The notes below the pieces were generated by a model. It made no database searches and was not told the DNA's origin. It saw nothing but the letters and a program-made list of their open reading frames with translations. From positions 372,001 through 436,000 of the forward strand of contig OY969423.1 of assembly GCA_963699225.1 (NCBI GenBank): 64,000 nt of DNA, read 5' to 3'. Made by a program: the position numbers and the translations under genes. The DNA is from VRUE01 sp963699225 (GTDB taxonomy: Bacteria; Actinomycetota; Thermoleophilia; Solirubrobacterales; 70-9). Below are positions 21,764 to 30,230 of the stretch, in pieces (the stretch's first letter is position 1; each line of letters begins with the position of its first letter).

Positions 21764-24253
21764 GTGGCGAAGACCCTGCACGCATACAAGGCGAAGCCCT
21801 ACGCATACGAGGAGGCGCAGGCGCTTTCAGCTGAGCTGGGGCTGAGCGAGCCGGTGGCGATTGCCCTGGTGCGACGCGGCTATCGGACGCCGGAGGAAGC
21901 GCGGACTTTCCTCGCTGCCGACGAGTGGCACGAGCCGGGGGAGTTCGCTGCGATGGAGCCCATCGTGGACCAGGTCTTGGCTGTAGTCGCCGAGGGTAAG
22001 CGGATCACCGTCCATGGCGACTTCGATGTCGACGGAGTCTGTGCGACGACGATCCTGGTCAGCACGCTGCGCGAGTTGGGTGGCGAGTGCGACTGGCTGA
22101 TTCCGGATCGCCTTGCTGACGGCTACGGGCTGAGCGAGGACAACGTGCGTAAGTTGGCCGAGCGGGGCACTTCCCTGATTCTCACCGCCGACTGTGGGAT
22201 CACCGCTGTTGCTGAGGTCGCACTTGCGAAAGAGCTGGGCATGGAGGTGGTCGTTACGGATCACCACCAAGCTGGGGACGAGCTGCCCGAGTGCCCGATC
22301 CTCCATCCCGGGCTCGACGAGGGCTACCCGTTTGCTGAGTTGTGCGGGACCGCGGTGGCGTGGAAGCTCGCGACCGGCTTGCGGGAGGCGGCCGGGACGG
22401 GGTCCTCAAAACACTCAAGCGAGGCTCCCGCCGAGCGTTTTGAGGACCCCGTCCCGGCCGCCTCTCACGGCGATCTCGACCTCGTCGCGCTGGCGACGGT
22501 GGCGGATCTCGTGCCGCTCGTCGGGGAGAACCGCACCCTGGTGAAGCGGGGACTCGAAGAGGTGCGGCGGGCTCGGCGGCCTGGGCTGAGGGCGCTGATC
22601 GCGGCGGCTAAATGCGAGCCGACCAGGCTCGACGAGGGCGATCTTGCTTTCAAGCTGGCGCCGCGGATCAACGCTGCGGGCAGGCTCTACCGTGCGGATG
22701 CTGGCGTGGAGCTATTCCTGACTGAAGACGAGGCGAGAGCTGCGGAGATCGCCAATGAGTTGAGTCGGGCCAATGGGGAGCGGCGGGCGACGGAGCGGGA
22801 GGTGGCGAATGAGGCCGAGGCGGCTCTGCGGGACCTGCCGGATGAGCTGCGTGAGGCGTCGGGGTTGGTCGTCGCGGGGGAGGGGTGGCACCCCGGCGTG
22901 ATCGGGATCGTTGCTTCGCGGCTCGTGGAGCGTTATCACCGGCCTGTTGTGGTCATTTCGCTTGAGGCCGATGGCAGCGGGCGCGGGTCTGGGCGGAGCA
23001 TTCCGGACTTCGACCTACTCGCTGGTCTTGAGGCCTGCTCTGACTTTCTCGGCAGCTTTGGTGGGCATAAGGCTGCTGCGGGCCTCGAGCTGAAGGCCGG
23101 GCAGCTGACGGCCTTTCGTGAGGCATTCGCCGCTCACGCGAACAGTGTGTTGGGGCCCGAGGATTTGAAGCGGACTGAGCGGATTGATGCGGTTGTTGGT
23201 GGGGCTTCGCTGGGGTTGGATTTGGCTGAAGAGCTGAAGCAGCTGGCGCCGTTTGGGATGGGGAATCCTGGAGTGCGGTTGCTGGTGCCATCGGCGCGGG
23301 TGCGGGATGTGCGGACTATGGGGGAAGGCAAGCACGCTCGGTTCAGCCTGCACAGTGGGTCGCATAAGGCGTTGGGGGTGGCGTTTGGACGGCCCTCGCT
23401 TGGCGTTGGTGAGGACGATCCGGTTGATGTCGCGGTGCGGCTGGAAGTGAACCATTGGAACGGGGCTGTTGAGCCGCAAGTGGTGTTGGGCGAGGTCTAT
23501 CCGCGGGCTGCTGGGGAGCAGGTGCTCGAGGCGGCACAGTGGTGGCAGCGCTTTGATTCCGAGCTGGCCCAGGATCCGGCCACTCCGCCGTTGATAGATC
23601 CGGCGGTTGCCGGCGATTTTCAGCGCCAGGTCTGTGTCAGTGCCAACGCGCCGGCGGCGGTGATCAGCGAGCTCGCCTCCTGTGGAGGTGAGGTGCTCGG
23701 GCTGGCGGCGGACGCGGGGCTTCGTGTTGGTATGACCTGCGAGGGAGCGCGGGTGGCTGACTACGCTGAGTTGGAACGCGACCCCGAGCTGGTTGCCGAC
23801 TTCGACCATGTGGTCCTCGTCGATCCGCCACCGAGCGCCGAGCTGCTGGCGCTTGCCTCGCGCAGCCCGGTCGAGGGCGGCTACCTGCACCGGGTCTGGG
23901 GTGAGGCTGAGTGGCGCTTCGCGCTCAACGCGGCGGCGGCGCAACTGGCCCAACGGCCGACCCTGATCGCGCTCTTCCGCGACCTGCGCGAAACGGGTGA
24001 AGTGAGTGGGGAGGACCTCCGCCAGGCCTTGATTGGCAGGGCGCCCCAGGCGCGCAGTCCCGAGACCGCTGCCCGCTGTTTCCGCATACTCGGCGAGCTC
24101 GGACTGGTACAGGGGGAGCCCGCCGCTGGCGGCGGGATGGTGGGGGTCGTATCCTCAGAAGGGACAGATCTGGAGCGCTCGGCGTCATACCGCGCCTACA
24201 GCGCCCGCCACGAGGAGGCTCGCCAATACCTCGAAGCACACCGACAACCGTAG
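21764..24253 (+). CDS. recJ: Single-stranded-DNA exonuclease RecJ
   Basis: An 829-residue 5'-3' exonuclease of recombination and repair. DHH-domain motifs: GDFDVDGVCAT (about residue 84), ADCGITAV and VVTDHHQAG for Mn2+ binding; the DHHA1 part ends in RSIPDFDLLAGLEACSDFLGSFGGHKAAAG. An OB-fold region and a long C-terminal extension (from about residue 570) follow, as in Bacillus RecJ. GTG start at 21764. Residues about 208-234 are an insertion encoded by a near-perfect 80-base palindrome, in a loop between the DHH core and LDLVALATVADLVPLVGENR; related RecJ proteins are much shorter there. Confidence 0.95.
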   Translation: MAKTLHAYKAKPYAYEEAQALSAELGLSEPVAIALVRRGYRTPEEARTFLAADEWHEPGEFAAMEPIVDQVLAVVAEGKRITVHGDFDVDGVCATTILVSTLRELGGECDWLIPDRLADGYGLSEDNVRKLAERGTSLILTADCGITAVAEVALAKELGMEVVVTDHHQAGDELPECPILHPGLDEGYPFAELCGTAVAWKLATGLREAAGTGSSKHSSEAPAERFEDPVPAASHGDLDLVALATVADLVPLVGENRTLVKRGLEEVRRARRPGLRALIAAAKCEPTRLDEGDLAFKLAPRINAAGRLYRADAGVELFLTEDEARAAEIANELSRANGERRATEREVANEAEAALRDLPDELREASGLVVAGEGWHPGVIGIVASRLVERYHRPVVVISLEADGSGRGSGRSIPDFDLLAGLEACSDFLGSFGGHKAAAGLELKAGQLTAFREAFAAHANSVLGPEDLKRTERIDAVVGGASLGLDLAEELKQLAPFGMGNPGVRLLVPSARVRDVRTMGEGKHARFSLHSGSHKALGVAFGRPSLGVGEDDPVDVAVRLEVNHWNGAVEPQVVLGEVYPRAAGEQVLEAAQWWQRFDSELAQDPATPPLIDPAVAGDFQRQVCVSANAPAAVISELASCGGEVLGLAADAGLRVGMTCEGARVADYAELERDPELVADFDHVVLVDPPPSAELLALASRSPVEGGYLHRVWGEAEWRFALNAAAAQLAQRPTLIALFRDLRETGEVSGEDLRQALIGRAPQARSPETAARCFRILGELGLVQGEPAAGGGMVGVVSSEGTDLERSASYRAYSARHEEARQYLEAHRQP
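22385..22464. repeat. 80-base near-perfect palindrome inserted in frame in recJ
   Basis: The arms 22385-22416 and 22433-22464 (32 bases each) are reverse complements with a single mismatch around a 16-base loop. The core reads GGGACGGGGTCCTCAAAAC. The recJ frame runs through it without stops, adding a peptide with the run GTGSSKHSSEAPAERFEDP. The arm shares CGGGGTC-type sequence with the palindrome at 15655-15720, suggesting a dispersed family. A transcript would fold into a very stable stem in the middle of a long coding sequence. Confidence 0.85.
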
Positions 24254-24285
24254 CCAGCCAGGAGCTCCTGGCTGATCTCTATGCC

Positions 24286-26490
24286 GTGGTCGAGGAGTTC
24301 GACTCCTCGGGCGGCACTGACGCTGCCGCCAACGGTGACGGTGGGGTCGCGGTCTCGGTTGCCTCGATCGATCGCATCGCGATCAAGCACGCCTTCGACT
24401 TCGCCTGCGACCGTCACGCCGACCAGCTGCGCCACTCAGGCGACGAGTTCATCACCCACCCGGTGGGCGTCGCTCAGATCTGTGCCGGCATGCGGCTCGA
24501 CACCGAGACGCTCTGCGCCGCCCTGCTGCACGACACGGTCGAGGACACCAGTGCCAGCCTGGAGGAGATCCGGGCCGAGTTCGGCGAGGAGATCGCCCAG
24601 CTCGTCGACGGCGTCACCAAGCTGACCGGGATCGCCTTCGAGAGCCGCGACGAGCGCCAGGCCGAGAACTACCGCAAGATGATGGTGGCGATGGCCACTG
24701 ACGTCAGGGTGATCCTGATCAAGCTGGCCGACCGCCTGCACAACATGCGCACGCTGGGCGCCCTGCCCAAGCAAAAGCAGATGTCGAAGTCGCGCGAGAC
24801 GCTGGAAATCTACGCGCCGCTCGCTCACCGGCTGGGAATCCACGCGATCAAGTGGGAGCTGGAGGACCTCGCCTTCGCCACCCTGCACCCGCGCAAGTAC
24901 GCCGAGATCAAGCAGCTCGTCTCCCAGCAGCGCAACGAGCGCGAGATCTATGTCGACGAGGCCGGCGAATTCCTCTCCGGCGAGCTGCTCGATGTCGGCA
25001 TCGAGGCCGATATCTCCGGCCGCGCCAAGCACTTCTACTCGATCTACACGAAGATGACCAAGAAGGGTCGCGAGTTCAACGAGATCTTCGACCTGACCGC
25101 GATGCGGGTGATCGTCGGCTCGGTCAAGGACTGCTACGGCGCGATCGGCGTCATCCACTCGCTCTGGAAGCCGCTGCCCGGTCGCTTCAAGGACTTCGTC
25201 GCGATGCCGAAGGCCAACATGTACCAGGCGCTGCACACGACGGTGATCGGGCCGGAAGGCAAGCCGCTGGAGATCCAGATCCGCACCGAGGAGATGCACA
25301 GCCTCGCCGAGTACGGGATCGCCGCCCACGTCGCCTACAAGGAGGGCGCCGCCGCCGATCCGCGCAAGGAGAAGATGACCTGGCTGCGCCAGCTGGTCGA
25401 GGCCGAGGGCGAGCAGGACCCGGCCGAGTTCCTCGAGTCGCTCAAGGTCGACCTCTTCGAGGACGAAGTCTTCGTTTTTACGCCGAAGGGCGAAGTGAAG
25501 AACCTCTCGGCCGGCTCGACCCCGCTCGACTTCGCCTACGCGGTCCACACCGACGTCGGCCACGCCTGCGTCGGCGCCAAGGTCAACGGTTCGATCGTGC
25601 CGCTGCACTACCAGCTGCGTTCCGGCGACATCGTCGAGGTGCTGACCGCGAAGCAGAAGCGCGGGCCCTCGCGCGACTGGCTGAAGCTGGTGCGGACGAG
25701 CCGCGCCCGCAACAAGATCCGCGCCTTCTTCAAGGAGGAGAGCCGCGAGGACGCTGAGAAAAAGGGGCGCGAAGGCCTCGAGGAAGCGCTGCGCACGCGC
25801 GGCCTGCCGATGCAGAAAGTCGCCGCCTCGCCGCTGCTGGTCGACGTCATCCGGGAGATGGGCTTCCGCAAGGCGACCGAGTTCTACATCGCCCTCGGCC
25901 AGGGCAAAGTCTCGACTAAGGCGGTCGCCAACAAGCTGATGCAGCGCCTGAAGGCGGGGGAGGCGGTCGAGGACACCGACCCGCTCGGCCTCGCCGGCGG
26001 CCACCGCGAGGACAAGGCGCGGCGGACCAAGGACGCCTCCAACTACGGGATCAGCGTCAAGGGCGCCGAGAACATCGCCGTGCGGCTTGCCAAGTGCTGC
26101 CGCCCAGTTCCGGGCGACGATATAGCGGGTTATGTATCCCTCGGCCGCGGGATCACCATCCACCGCACCGACTGCAAGAACATGAAGGCGCTGAAGCGTG
26201 CGCCTGAAAGGTTCGTCGACGTCAGTTGGGACGGCGAGAACGAGTCTTCCTACCGGGTCGAGCTGCAGATCGACGCCTACGATCGCACTCGCCTGCTCGA
26301 GGACCTCTCGCGCACCTTCTCGGAGGCGGGCATCAACATCATCGGCGCCAGTTGTACGACCAACCATCCGATGGTCAAAAACACCTTCGTGATCGAGGTT
26401 GGAGATACCGAGCAGCTGAAGCAGTGCATCGCCCGCCTGCGCAACGTCGAGTCGGTCTTCGATGCTTACCGGATCACCCCGGCGGCCTAG
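24286..26490 (+). CDS. rel: Bifunctional (p)ppGpp synthetase/hydrolase (Rel)
   Basis: A 734-residue long RelA/SpoT homologue that makes and breaks the stringent-response alarmone. Order: an HD hydrolase domain (THPVGVAQICAGM, LLHDTVEDT, HNMRTLGAL), the synthetase (GRAKHFYSIYTKMTKKG, RVIVGSVKDCYGAIGVIHSLW, RFKDFVAMPKANMYQALHTT), a TGS domain (VFVFTPKGEVKNL...DFAYAVHTDVG), a Cys-bearing region CCRPVPGDDIAGYVS and an ACT domain at the end. Hydrolase and synthetase motifs are both intact. The GTG at 24286 is the only usable in-frame start in the short gap after recJ. Confidence 0.95.
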   Translation: MVEEFDSSGGTDAAANGDGGVAVSVASIDRIAIKHAFDFACDRHADQLRHSGDEFITHPVGVAQICAGMRLDTETLCAALLHDTVEDTSASLEEIRAEFGEEIAQLVDGVTKLTGIAFESRDERQAENYRKMMVAMATDVRVILIKLADRLHNMRTLGALPKQKQMSKSRETLEIYAPLAHRLGIHAIKWELEDLAFATLHPRKYAEIKQLVSQQRNEREIYVDEAGEFLSGELLDVGIEADISGRAKHFYSIYTKMTKKGREFNEIFDLTAMRVIVGSVKDCYGAIGVIHSLWKPLPGRFKDFVAMPKANMYQALHTTVIGPEGKPLEIQIRTEEMHSLAEYGIAAHVAYKEGAAADPRKEKMTWLRQLVEAEGEQDPAEFLESLKVDLFEDEVFVFTPKGEVKNLSAGSTPLDFAYAVHTDVGHACVGAKVNGSIVPLHYQLRSGDIVEVLTAKQKRGPSRDWLKLVRTSRARNKIRAFFKEESREDAEKKGREGLEEALRTRGLPMQKVAASPLLVDVIREMGFRKATEFYIALGQGKVSTKAVANKLMQRLKAGEAVEDTDPLGLAGGHREDKARRTKDASNYGISVKGAENIAVRLAKCCRPVPGDDIAGYVSLGRGITIHRTDCKNMKALKRAPERFVDVSWDGENESSYRVELQIDAYDRTRLLEDLSRTFSEAGINIIGASCTTNHPMVKNTFVIEVGDTEQLKQCIARLRNVESVFDAYRITPAA

Positions 26491-26530
26491 TCCTTTTCCT
26501 CGACTTGGCTCTCATCCAGCCTTGTGGTTG

Positions 26531-26561
26531 GATCGGCAAACTTGTCTAAAGCTTGCCGATC
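26531..26561 (+). terminator. Hairpin after rel
   Basis: A 9-base perfect stem (GATCGGCAA with TTGCCGATC) with a 13-base loop lies 40 bases after the rel stop, before the next gene at 26629. There is no U tract. It may terminate rel or be part of the next gene's 5' region. Confidence 0.35.
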
Positions 26562-26628
26562 TTGGGTAGGGAGAGGATAGGATTGGCCAGCGGGCCAAGC
26601 CAGGTGTGGCAATGCGGAGGAAGGGATC

Positions 26629-27003
26629 GTGGTGACGACGGTCAGGATCAGATTGGGTGCGTTCGCCGGCGGCATGCTGGCCTGGAAGCACCAGCGCGAC
26701 GTCGGATCGGGAAACGGCGCCGAGCCGAATTCTGACGACGTCCTCAAGGTGATCCGCTTCTACCTGAAGGAAAAAAGCAGCGGCGGGTCCGGCTGGTCCT
26801 ATCCGGACCTTCTCCGTCAAGGGCACCCCGAGGAGGAGGTCGAGGTCGAGCTCGAGATCGAGGACGCGCTTTGGCGTGAGATGAGGGCGGAGGCCTCGCG
26901 ACAACGCGTCAGCGTCACCCAGCTGCTCGAGCACGCTGCCCTCTACTACGCCGCCGAGCTCGATGCTGGTCGCCTCACCGAGCGGATTCTCGACGAGGGC
27001 TGA
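26629..27003 (+). CDS. Small protein with a ribbon-helix-helix-like C-terminus; paralogue of the gene at 27956
   Basis: A 124-residue protein. Residues 1-45 begin VVTTVRIRLGAFAGG and contain DDVLKVIRFYLKE and GWSYPDLL. The C-terminal part EVELEIEDALWREMRAEASRQRVSVTQLLEHAALYYAAELDAG reads like the strand-helix-helix of ribbon-helix-helix or CopG-type DNA-binding proteins. The gene at 27956-28300 aligns with it from the first residue (VVxxVxxxLGxFA) through the C-terminal helix (RREARRQGTTVNQLAAHSVLVYLAELD). GTG start with an upstream GAGGAAGG site. The sigma factor gene ends nine bases away in the opposite direction. Function unknown. Confidence 0.55.
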   Translation: MVTTVRIRLGAFAGGMLAWKHQRDVGSGNGAEPNSDDVLKVIRFYLKEKSSGGSGWSYPDLLRQGHPEEEVEVELEIEDALWREMRAEASRQRVSVTQLLEHAALYYAAELDAGRLTERILDEG

Positions 27004-27012
27004 GGCGGCGGA

Positions 27013-27636
27013 CTAAGCGCTGGGCGCCACCACTGGCGAGGCACCCAGTTCGGTGAGCTTTTCCTGCAGGGTTCTACGGCCGCGGTGGTGAAGGCCGTGC
27101 ACGGAGCTCTCCGACTTTTTCAGCGTGGCGGCGATTTCAACCGGTGAGAGACCGGCGATGTGCCTGAGGATGAGTACCTCGCGCTGATCTTCGGGCAACT
27201 CCTCGAGTGCGAGACGCAGATCGCGGCCGCGCTCCTGGCCCATCTGGGCCTGGCCACTGTCGGTAAGGCGCACTTCCTCGGTCGGCACCGCACGCCTCGC
27301 GCGCAGGTGGTCGAGGGAGGCGTTGCGGGCCACCCGCATGATCCAGGCGGCAAAGGGAACCTCGCGAGGCTGGTACTTGTTGATCGCCTTCATCAGCTTG
27401 GCGAAGATGTTCTGGGTGATGTCTTCAGCCTCGTGATGGTCCTTGACCATGCTGTTTACGAAGCGTTGAACGTCGGGGGCATAGCGCACGTATAGGAAAT
27501 GCAATCCCTCGCTATTGCCCGCTTGGGCCTGTTCGATGGCTTGCAGGACGAGGCGGCTGTTCCCAGACCCTGAGGCGGATGCCTCGGGGAAGCCCGTCAA
27601 ATTATTGGGGCGCAACTCTGTATCACGACTGGTCAC
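27013..27636 (-). CDS. ECF-family RNA polymerase sigma factor
   Basis: A 207-residue extracytoplasmic-function sigma factor. Region 2 (LHFLYVRYAPDVQRFVNSMVKDHHEAEDITQNIFAKLM, then REVPFAAWIMRVARNASLDHLRARR) recognises -10 DNA and core polymerase; region 4 (LEELPEDQREVLILRHIAGLSPVEIAATLKKSESSVHGLHHRGRRTL) recognises -35 DNA. No anti-sigma gene is adjacent; two paralogous small proteins flank it instead. The GTG at 27636 has a GGGAGG site six bases upstream. The 320 bases upstream are AT-rich and hold its promoter. Confidence 0.9.
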   Translation of the reverse strand: MTSRDTELRPNNLTGFPEASASGSGNSRLVLQAIEQAQAGNSEGLHFLYVRYAPDVQRFVNSMVKDHHEAEDITQNIFAKLMKAINKYQPREVPFAAWIMRVARNASLDHLRARRAVPTEEVRLTDSGQAQMGQERGRDLRLALEELPEDQREVLILRHIAGLSPVEIAATLKKSESSVHGLHHRGRRTLQEKLTELGASPVVAPSA

Positions 27637-27955
27637 AGCGTCCTCCCGACGCGTTGTTTTGCTTTGTCTGCATCGCGGGGCTTTTTTGGCCCCTACGCCT
27701 TGGGCAAGAAACTTCTCCCAAAACGCGAACTCCTATTTTTTGAAATATCCGCAACTACCGAAAAATACGAAGAGGCTTCGGATAGGCACGGCCCGAAGAA
27801 ATAGTGGCCCTTCGTCTGAAAGTCAATGCCCAATATTCGTCTAAATCTCAGCCTCAGGCCTCAAGTGGCTGCAAATGCACAGGTATCAGGGGCTGAAGTT
27901 AGGAGGATTGAGGGAAATGAGGTGAAAATCTTGGGCATGCCCGTAGTTGTTATGT
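27637..27955. promoter_or_regulatory. AT-rich intergenic region between the sigma factor and the second small paralogue
   Basis: This is the longest gene-free stretch of the left half and much richer in A and T than its surroundings (for example TTTTTTGAAATATCC near 27735). It must contain the divergent promoters of the sigma gene and of the small protein gene starting near 27956. A short hairpin GGGGC...GCCCC with a T6 loop lies at 27677-27693 in the sigma leader. An AGGAGG at 27901 precedes only a five-codon frame. I see no further gene or clear RNA structure. Confidence 0.4.
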
Positions 27956-28300
27956 GTGGTGCGGAACGTGAAAGTCCCTCTCGGAACATTTGCTTGCAAC
28001 GGAATCAAGGCCTATCTCGACGCCGACATCACCGCCGGCGTGCGTGCGGCCCTGAGCGACTTCACCCAGCGCCTTGAGTCCGGGCGCGCACCCGTTGACC
28101 TCCCTGGGGCGCCGCTGGAGCCTGTCTCCGGCGAGCCGGCGATGGCAGTGGACCTCCGTCTCGATGAGCGCAGCTGGCAGCTCCTGAGGCGCGAGGCGCG
28201 CCGCCAGGGCACCACGGTCAATCAGCTGGCCGCCCACTCGGTCCTGGTCTACCTGGCCGAGTTGGACCGCCTGACGCCGCCCAACAGCGCGACGGCCTAA
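27956..28300 (+). CDS. Small protein paralogous to the gene at 26629
   Basis: A 114-residue protein starting with two GTG codons (27956, 27959), like its paralogue. The N-terminus VVRNVKVPLGTFACNG aligns with VVTTVRIRLGAFAGG, and the C-terminus AVDLRLDERSWQLLRREARRQGTTVNQLAAHS continues into a final helix, a ribbon-helix-helix-like unit. The middle is different, LSDFTQRLESGRAP. GTG 27968 is an alternative start; none has a clear ribosome binding site. The pair flanks an ECF sigma gene. Function unknown. Confidence 0.5.
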   Translation: MVRNVKVPLGTFACNGIKAYLDADITAGVRAALSDFTQRLESGRAPVDLPGAPLEPVSGEPAMAVDLRLDERSWQLLRREARRQGTTVNQLAAHSVLVYLAELDRLTPPNSATA

Positions 28301-28336
28301 GGGCCGCCGCGCTTCTTGGTTGCTGCAGCGCGCTGC

Positions 28337-29407
28337 CTAGACGGTCGCGACTTCGCCGCGGGCGGCACTGAGGACGCTGTCAACCGAGGCGACCGGGACC
28401 GGTTCGCCCTGGGCGTGCAGGGACTGCTCGAGCGCTTCCAGGCCGAGCACGATCTCGACCCCGAGGCGGCCGTTGGAGACCGGGGTGGTGCCCTCGCGGA
28501 TCGCTGAGGCGAAGTCGCTGAGCTCCTGGCCCAGCGGCTCCAGGGCCTGCAGGCGGGGGGCGATCATGTCGCCAGTGCGGTAGGTGAGGCGGTACTCGCC
28601 GAAGTTGGCGGGCGGAGCATCGAAATCGAGCCCGCGGTCGTAGATCCGCACCGAGTCATCGGCCGCGGTGTCCTCGTACTGGACCATCCGCTTGCTGCCG
28701 ACCACGTTCATCTCGCGCAGCTTGCGTGGCGCCAGCCAGGAGAGCTGCACGTTGGCCTGGGTACCGCCCTCGAAGCGCAAGGTGAGGAAGGCCGTCTCGT
28801 GGATGCTCTCGCGGAAGACGCTGCGGCCGTGGGCCGAGACCTCGACCAGCGGCTTGCCCAGCCAGTGCAGCAGGATCGAGAGATCGTGCGGCGCCAGGTC
28901 GAGGACGACGCCATCGGGCTGGTAAAGACCGAGGTTCATGCGCGAGGAGGTGATGAAATAGATCTCGCCGAGCTCGTCTTCCTGGATCAGGTCGCGGACC
29001 TTGTTGACCGCGGGGCTGTAGAGGAAGGTGTGGCCGGGCATCAGCACCAGGCCACGCTCCTCGGCCATCGCGACCAGCTGGGCCGCCTCCTCGGAGCGCC
29101 GCGCCAGCGGCTTCTCGACCAGCACGTGCTTGCCGGCTTCCAGGGCGCGGCTGACGAGCGGGAAGTGGGTGTGTGGCGGGGTCGCGATCGCGACCGCCTC
29201 GACCCGGGGGTCGGCGAGCGCGGTGTCGAGGTCGCGCTCGATCCAGACGCCGGGGTGGCGGCGGCGGAAGTCGTCGATGCGGCTCTCGTCGAGCTCGCAG
29301 AGTCCCATCAGCCGGAACTCCGGCCGCTCGACCACGTTGCGGACGATGTTCGGTCCCCAGTAGCCGTAGCCGACCACCGCTGTCCCGATCGCACCTGCTG
29401 GATTCAT
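28337..29407 (-). CDS. Gfo/Idh/MocA-family sugar dehydrogenase
   Basis: A 356-residue NAD(P)-dependent oxidoreductase. The Rossmann domain has VGYGYWGPNIVRN and the ATPPHTHF strand, then EKPLARRSEEA with the conserved Lys of the EKP motif; the C-terminal alpha/beta domain has SRMNLGLYQPDGVVLDLAPHDLSILLHWLG with the catalytic-site His. Such enzymes oxidise or dehydrate nucleotide sugars, for instance in 2,3-diacetamido-uronate synthesis; the exact substrate is not visible. Its start overlaps the stop of the upstream sugar transferase gene (ATGA), so the two form one operon. Confidence 0.88.
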   Translation of the reverse strand: MNPAGAIGTAVVGYGYWGPNIVRNVVERPEFRLMGLCELDESRIDDFRRRHPGVWIERDLDTALADPRVEAVAIATPPHTHFPLVSRALEAGKHVLVEKPLARRSEEAAQLVAMAEERGLVLMPGHTFLYSPAVNKVRDLIQEDELGEIYFITSSRMNLGLYQPDGVVLDLAPHDLSILLHWLGKPLVEVSAHGRSVFRESIHETAFLTLRFEGGTQANVQLSWLAPRKLREMNVVGSKRMVQYEDTAADDSVRIYDRGLDFDAPPANFGEYRLTYRTGDMIAPRLQALEPLGQELSDFASAIREGTTPVSNGRLGVEIVLGLEALEQSLHAQGEPVPVASVDSVLSAARGEVATV

Positions 29408-30087
29408 GCTGCCCCCCTTCTGGCCAGCACCGTGAAGGGCGTGCGGGCGAGGATTGAAAGATCAAGAAGCAAGGAACGCCGTTCGGCGTATTCGATGTCG
29501 AGCCGGACCATTTCCTCGTAAGTGCGCTCGTTGCGGCCGCTGACCTGCCAGAGACCGGTCAGGCCGGGCTTGACGGCGAAGCGGTCCAGGTACCAGCTCG
29601 GGTACTCGACGACCTCATAGGGGATCGCCGGCCGTGGACCGACCAGCGACATATCGCCGGCGACCACGTTGAAGAGTTGCGGCAGCTCGTCAAGGCTCCA
29701 GCGCCTGATCCAGCGGCCGACCGGGGTGATCCGGTCATCTACGGCGAGCTTGTAGAGGTTCTTGCGCCCGCCGTTCGCCTCTTTGCCCTTGATCAGGGCG
29801 GTGACGTAGTCGCGATGGCCGCCGGGGTCGGCGTCAGAGCGCATGCTGCGGAACTTGAAGATGGTGAACTCGCGCTCTCCATAGCCAACGCGACGCTGGC
29901 GGAAAAGGGCAGGGCCGCGGCTATCGATCCTGATCGCGACTGCCACAGCTATAAGGAGGGGCGAGAACAGGACGATCATCGCCCCGGCGACGCCCAGGTC
30001 AATCAACCGCCTGACGACCGCCGGCAGCAGTGGTTCACCGGCGACACGGTCTAGCGGTTGCTCGTGGGTGAATTCGTGTGCCTCCAT
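29404..30087 (-). CDS. Initiating sugar (phosphoglycosyl) transferase
   Basis: A 227-residue bacterial sugar transferase (PF02397, PglC/WbaP type). It transfers a sugar phosphate from a nucleotide sugar to undecaprenyl phosphate and so starts glycan assembly at the membrane. It has a hydrophobic N-terminal helix (LIDLGVAGAMIVLFSPLLIAVAVAI), RQRRVGYGEREFTIFKFRSMRSDAD, the catalytic SLDELPQLFNVVAGDMSLVGPRP with the Asp-Glu pair, and KPGLTGLWQVSGR. The short form without extra helices is PglC-like. ATG at 30087 is preferred to a non-ATG start 36 bases upstream. Confidence 0.92.
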   Translation of the reverse strand: MEAHEFTHEQPLDRVAGEPLLPAVVRRLIDLGVAGAMIVLFSPLLIAVAVAIRIDSRGPALFRQRRVGYGEREFTIFKFRSMRSDADPGGHRDYVTALIKGKEANGGRKNLYKLAVDDRITPVGRWIRRWSLDELPQLFNVVAGDMSLVGPRPAIPYEVVEYPSWYLDRFAVKPGLTGLWQVSGRNERTYEEMVRLDIEYAERRSLLLDLSILARTPFTVLARRGAA

Positions 30088-30230
30088 ATCGCTAATTGAC
30101 AAACGCCCGCAGGTCGCCCGCACTTGCGCTGCCCGCTCGGGGGAAGTCGGAAAAAAGGTCGAGTCGAGAAATTTTTAGCCGGAGTTCCCCAGGCGTGCAA
30201 AAACTCGGCTGCTCACCCGTTGATTGAGCA
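30088..30230. promoter_or_regulatory. Divergent promoter region of the polysaccharide locus
   Basis: This 143-base gap separates the minus-strand sugar transferase/dehydrogenase pair from the plus-strand epimerase operon. It contains an AT-rich patch (30145-30185, with GGAAAAAAGG and GAAATTTTTAGC) and no open frame of interest, so it should carry the two divergent promoters. I cannot place exact -35 and -10 boxes with confidence. Confidence 0.4.

Noticed and set aside
24436..26367. A 643-codon open frame opposite rel
   Set aside because: Antisense shadow of a conserved gene; composition is Leu/Asp/Val/Arg-rich with no motifs.
27826..28077. An alternative frame through the start of the second small paralogue
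   Set aside because: It ends in an Arg-rich tail, has no good ribosome site, and the other frame aligns with a paralogue from its first residue.
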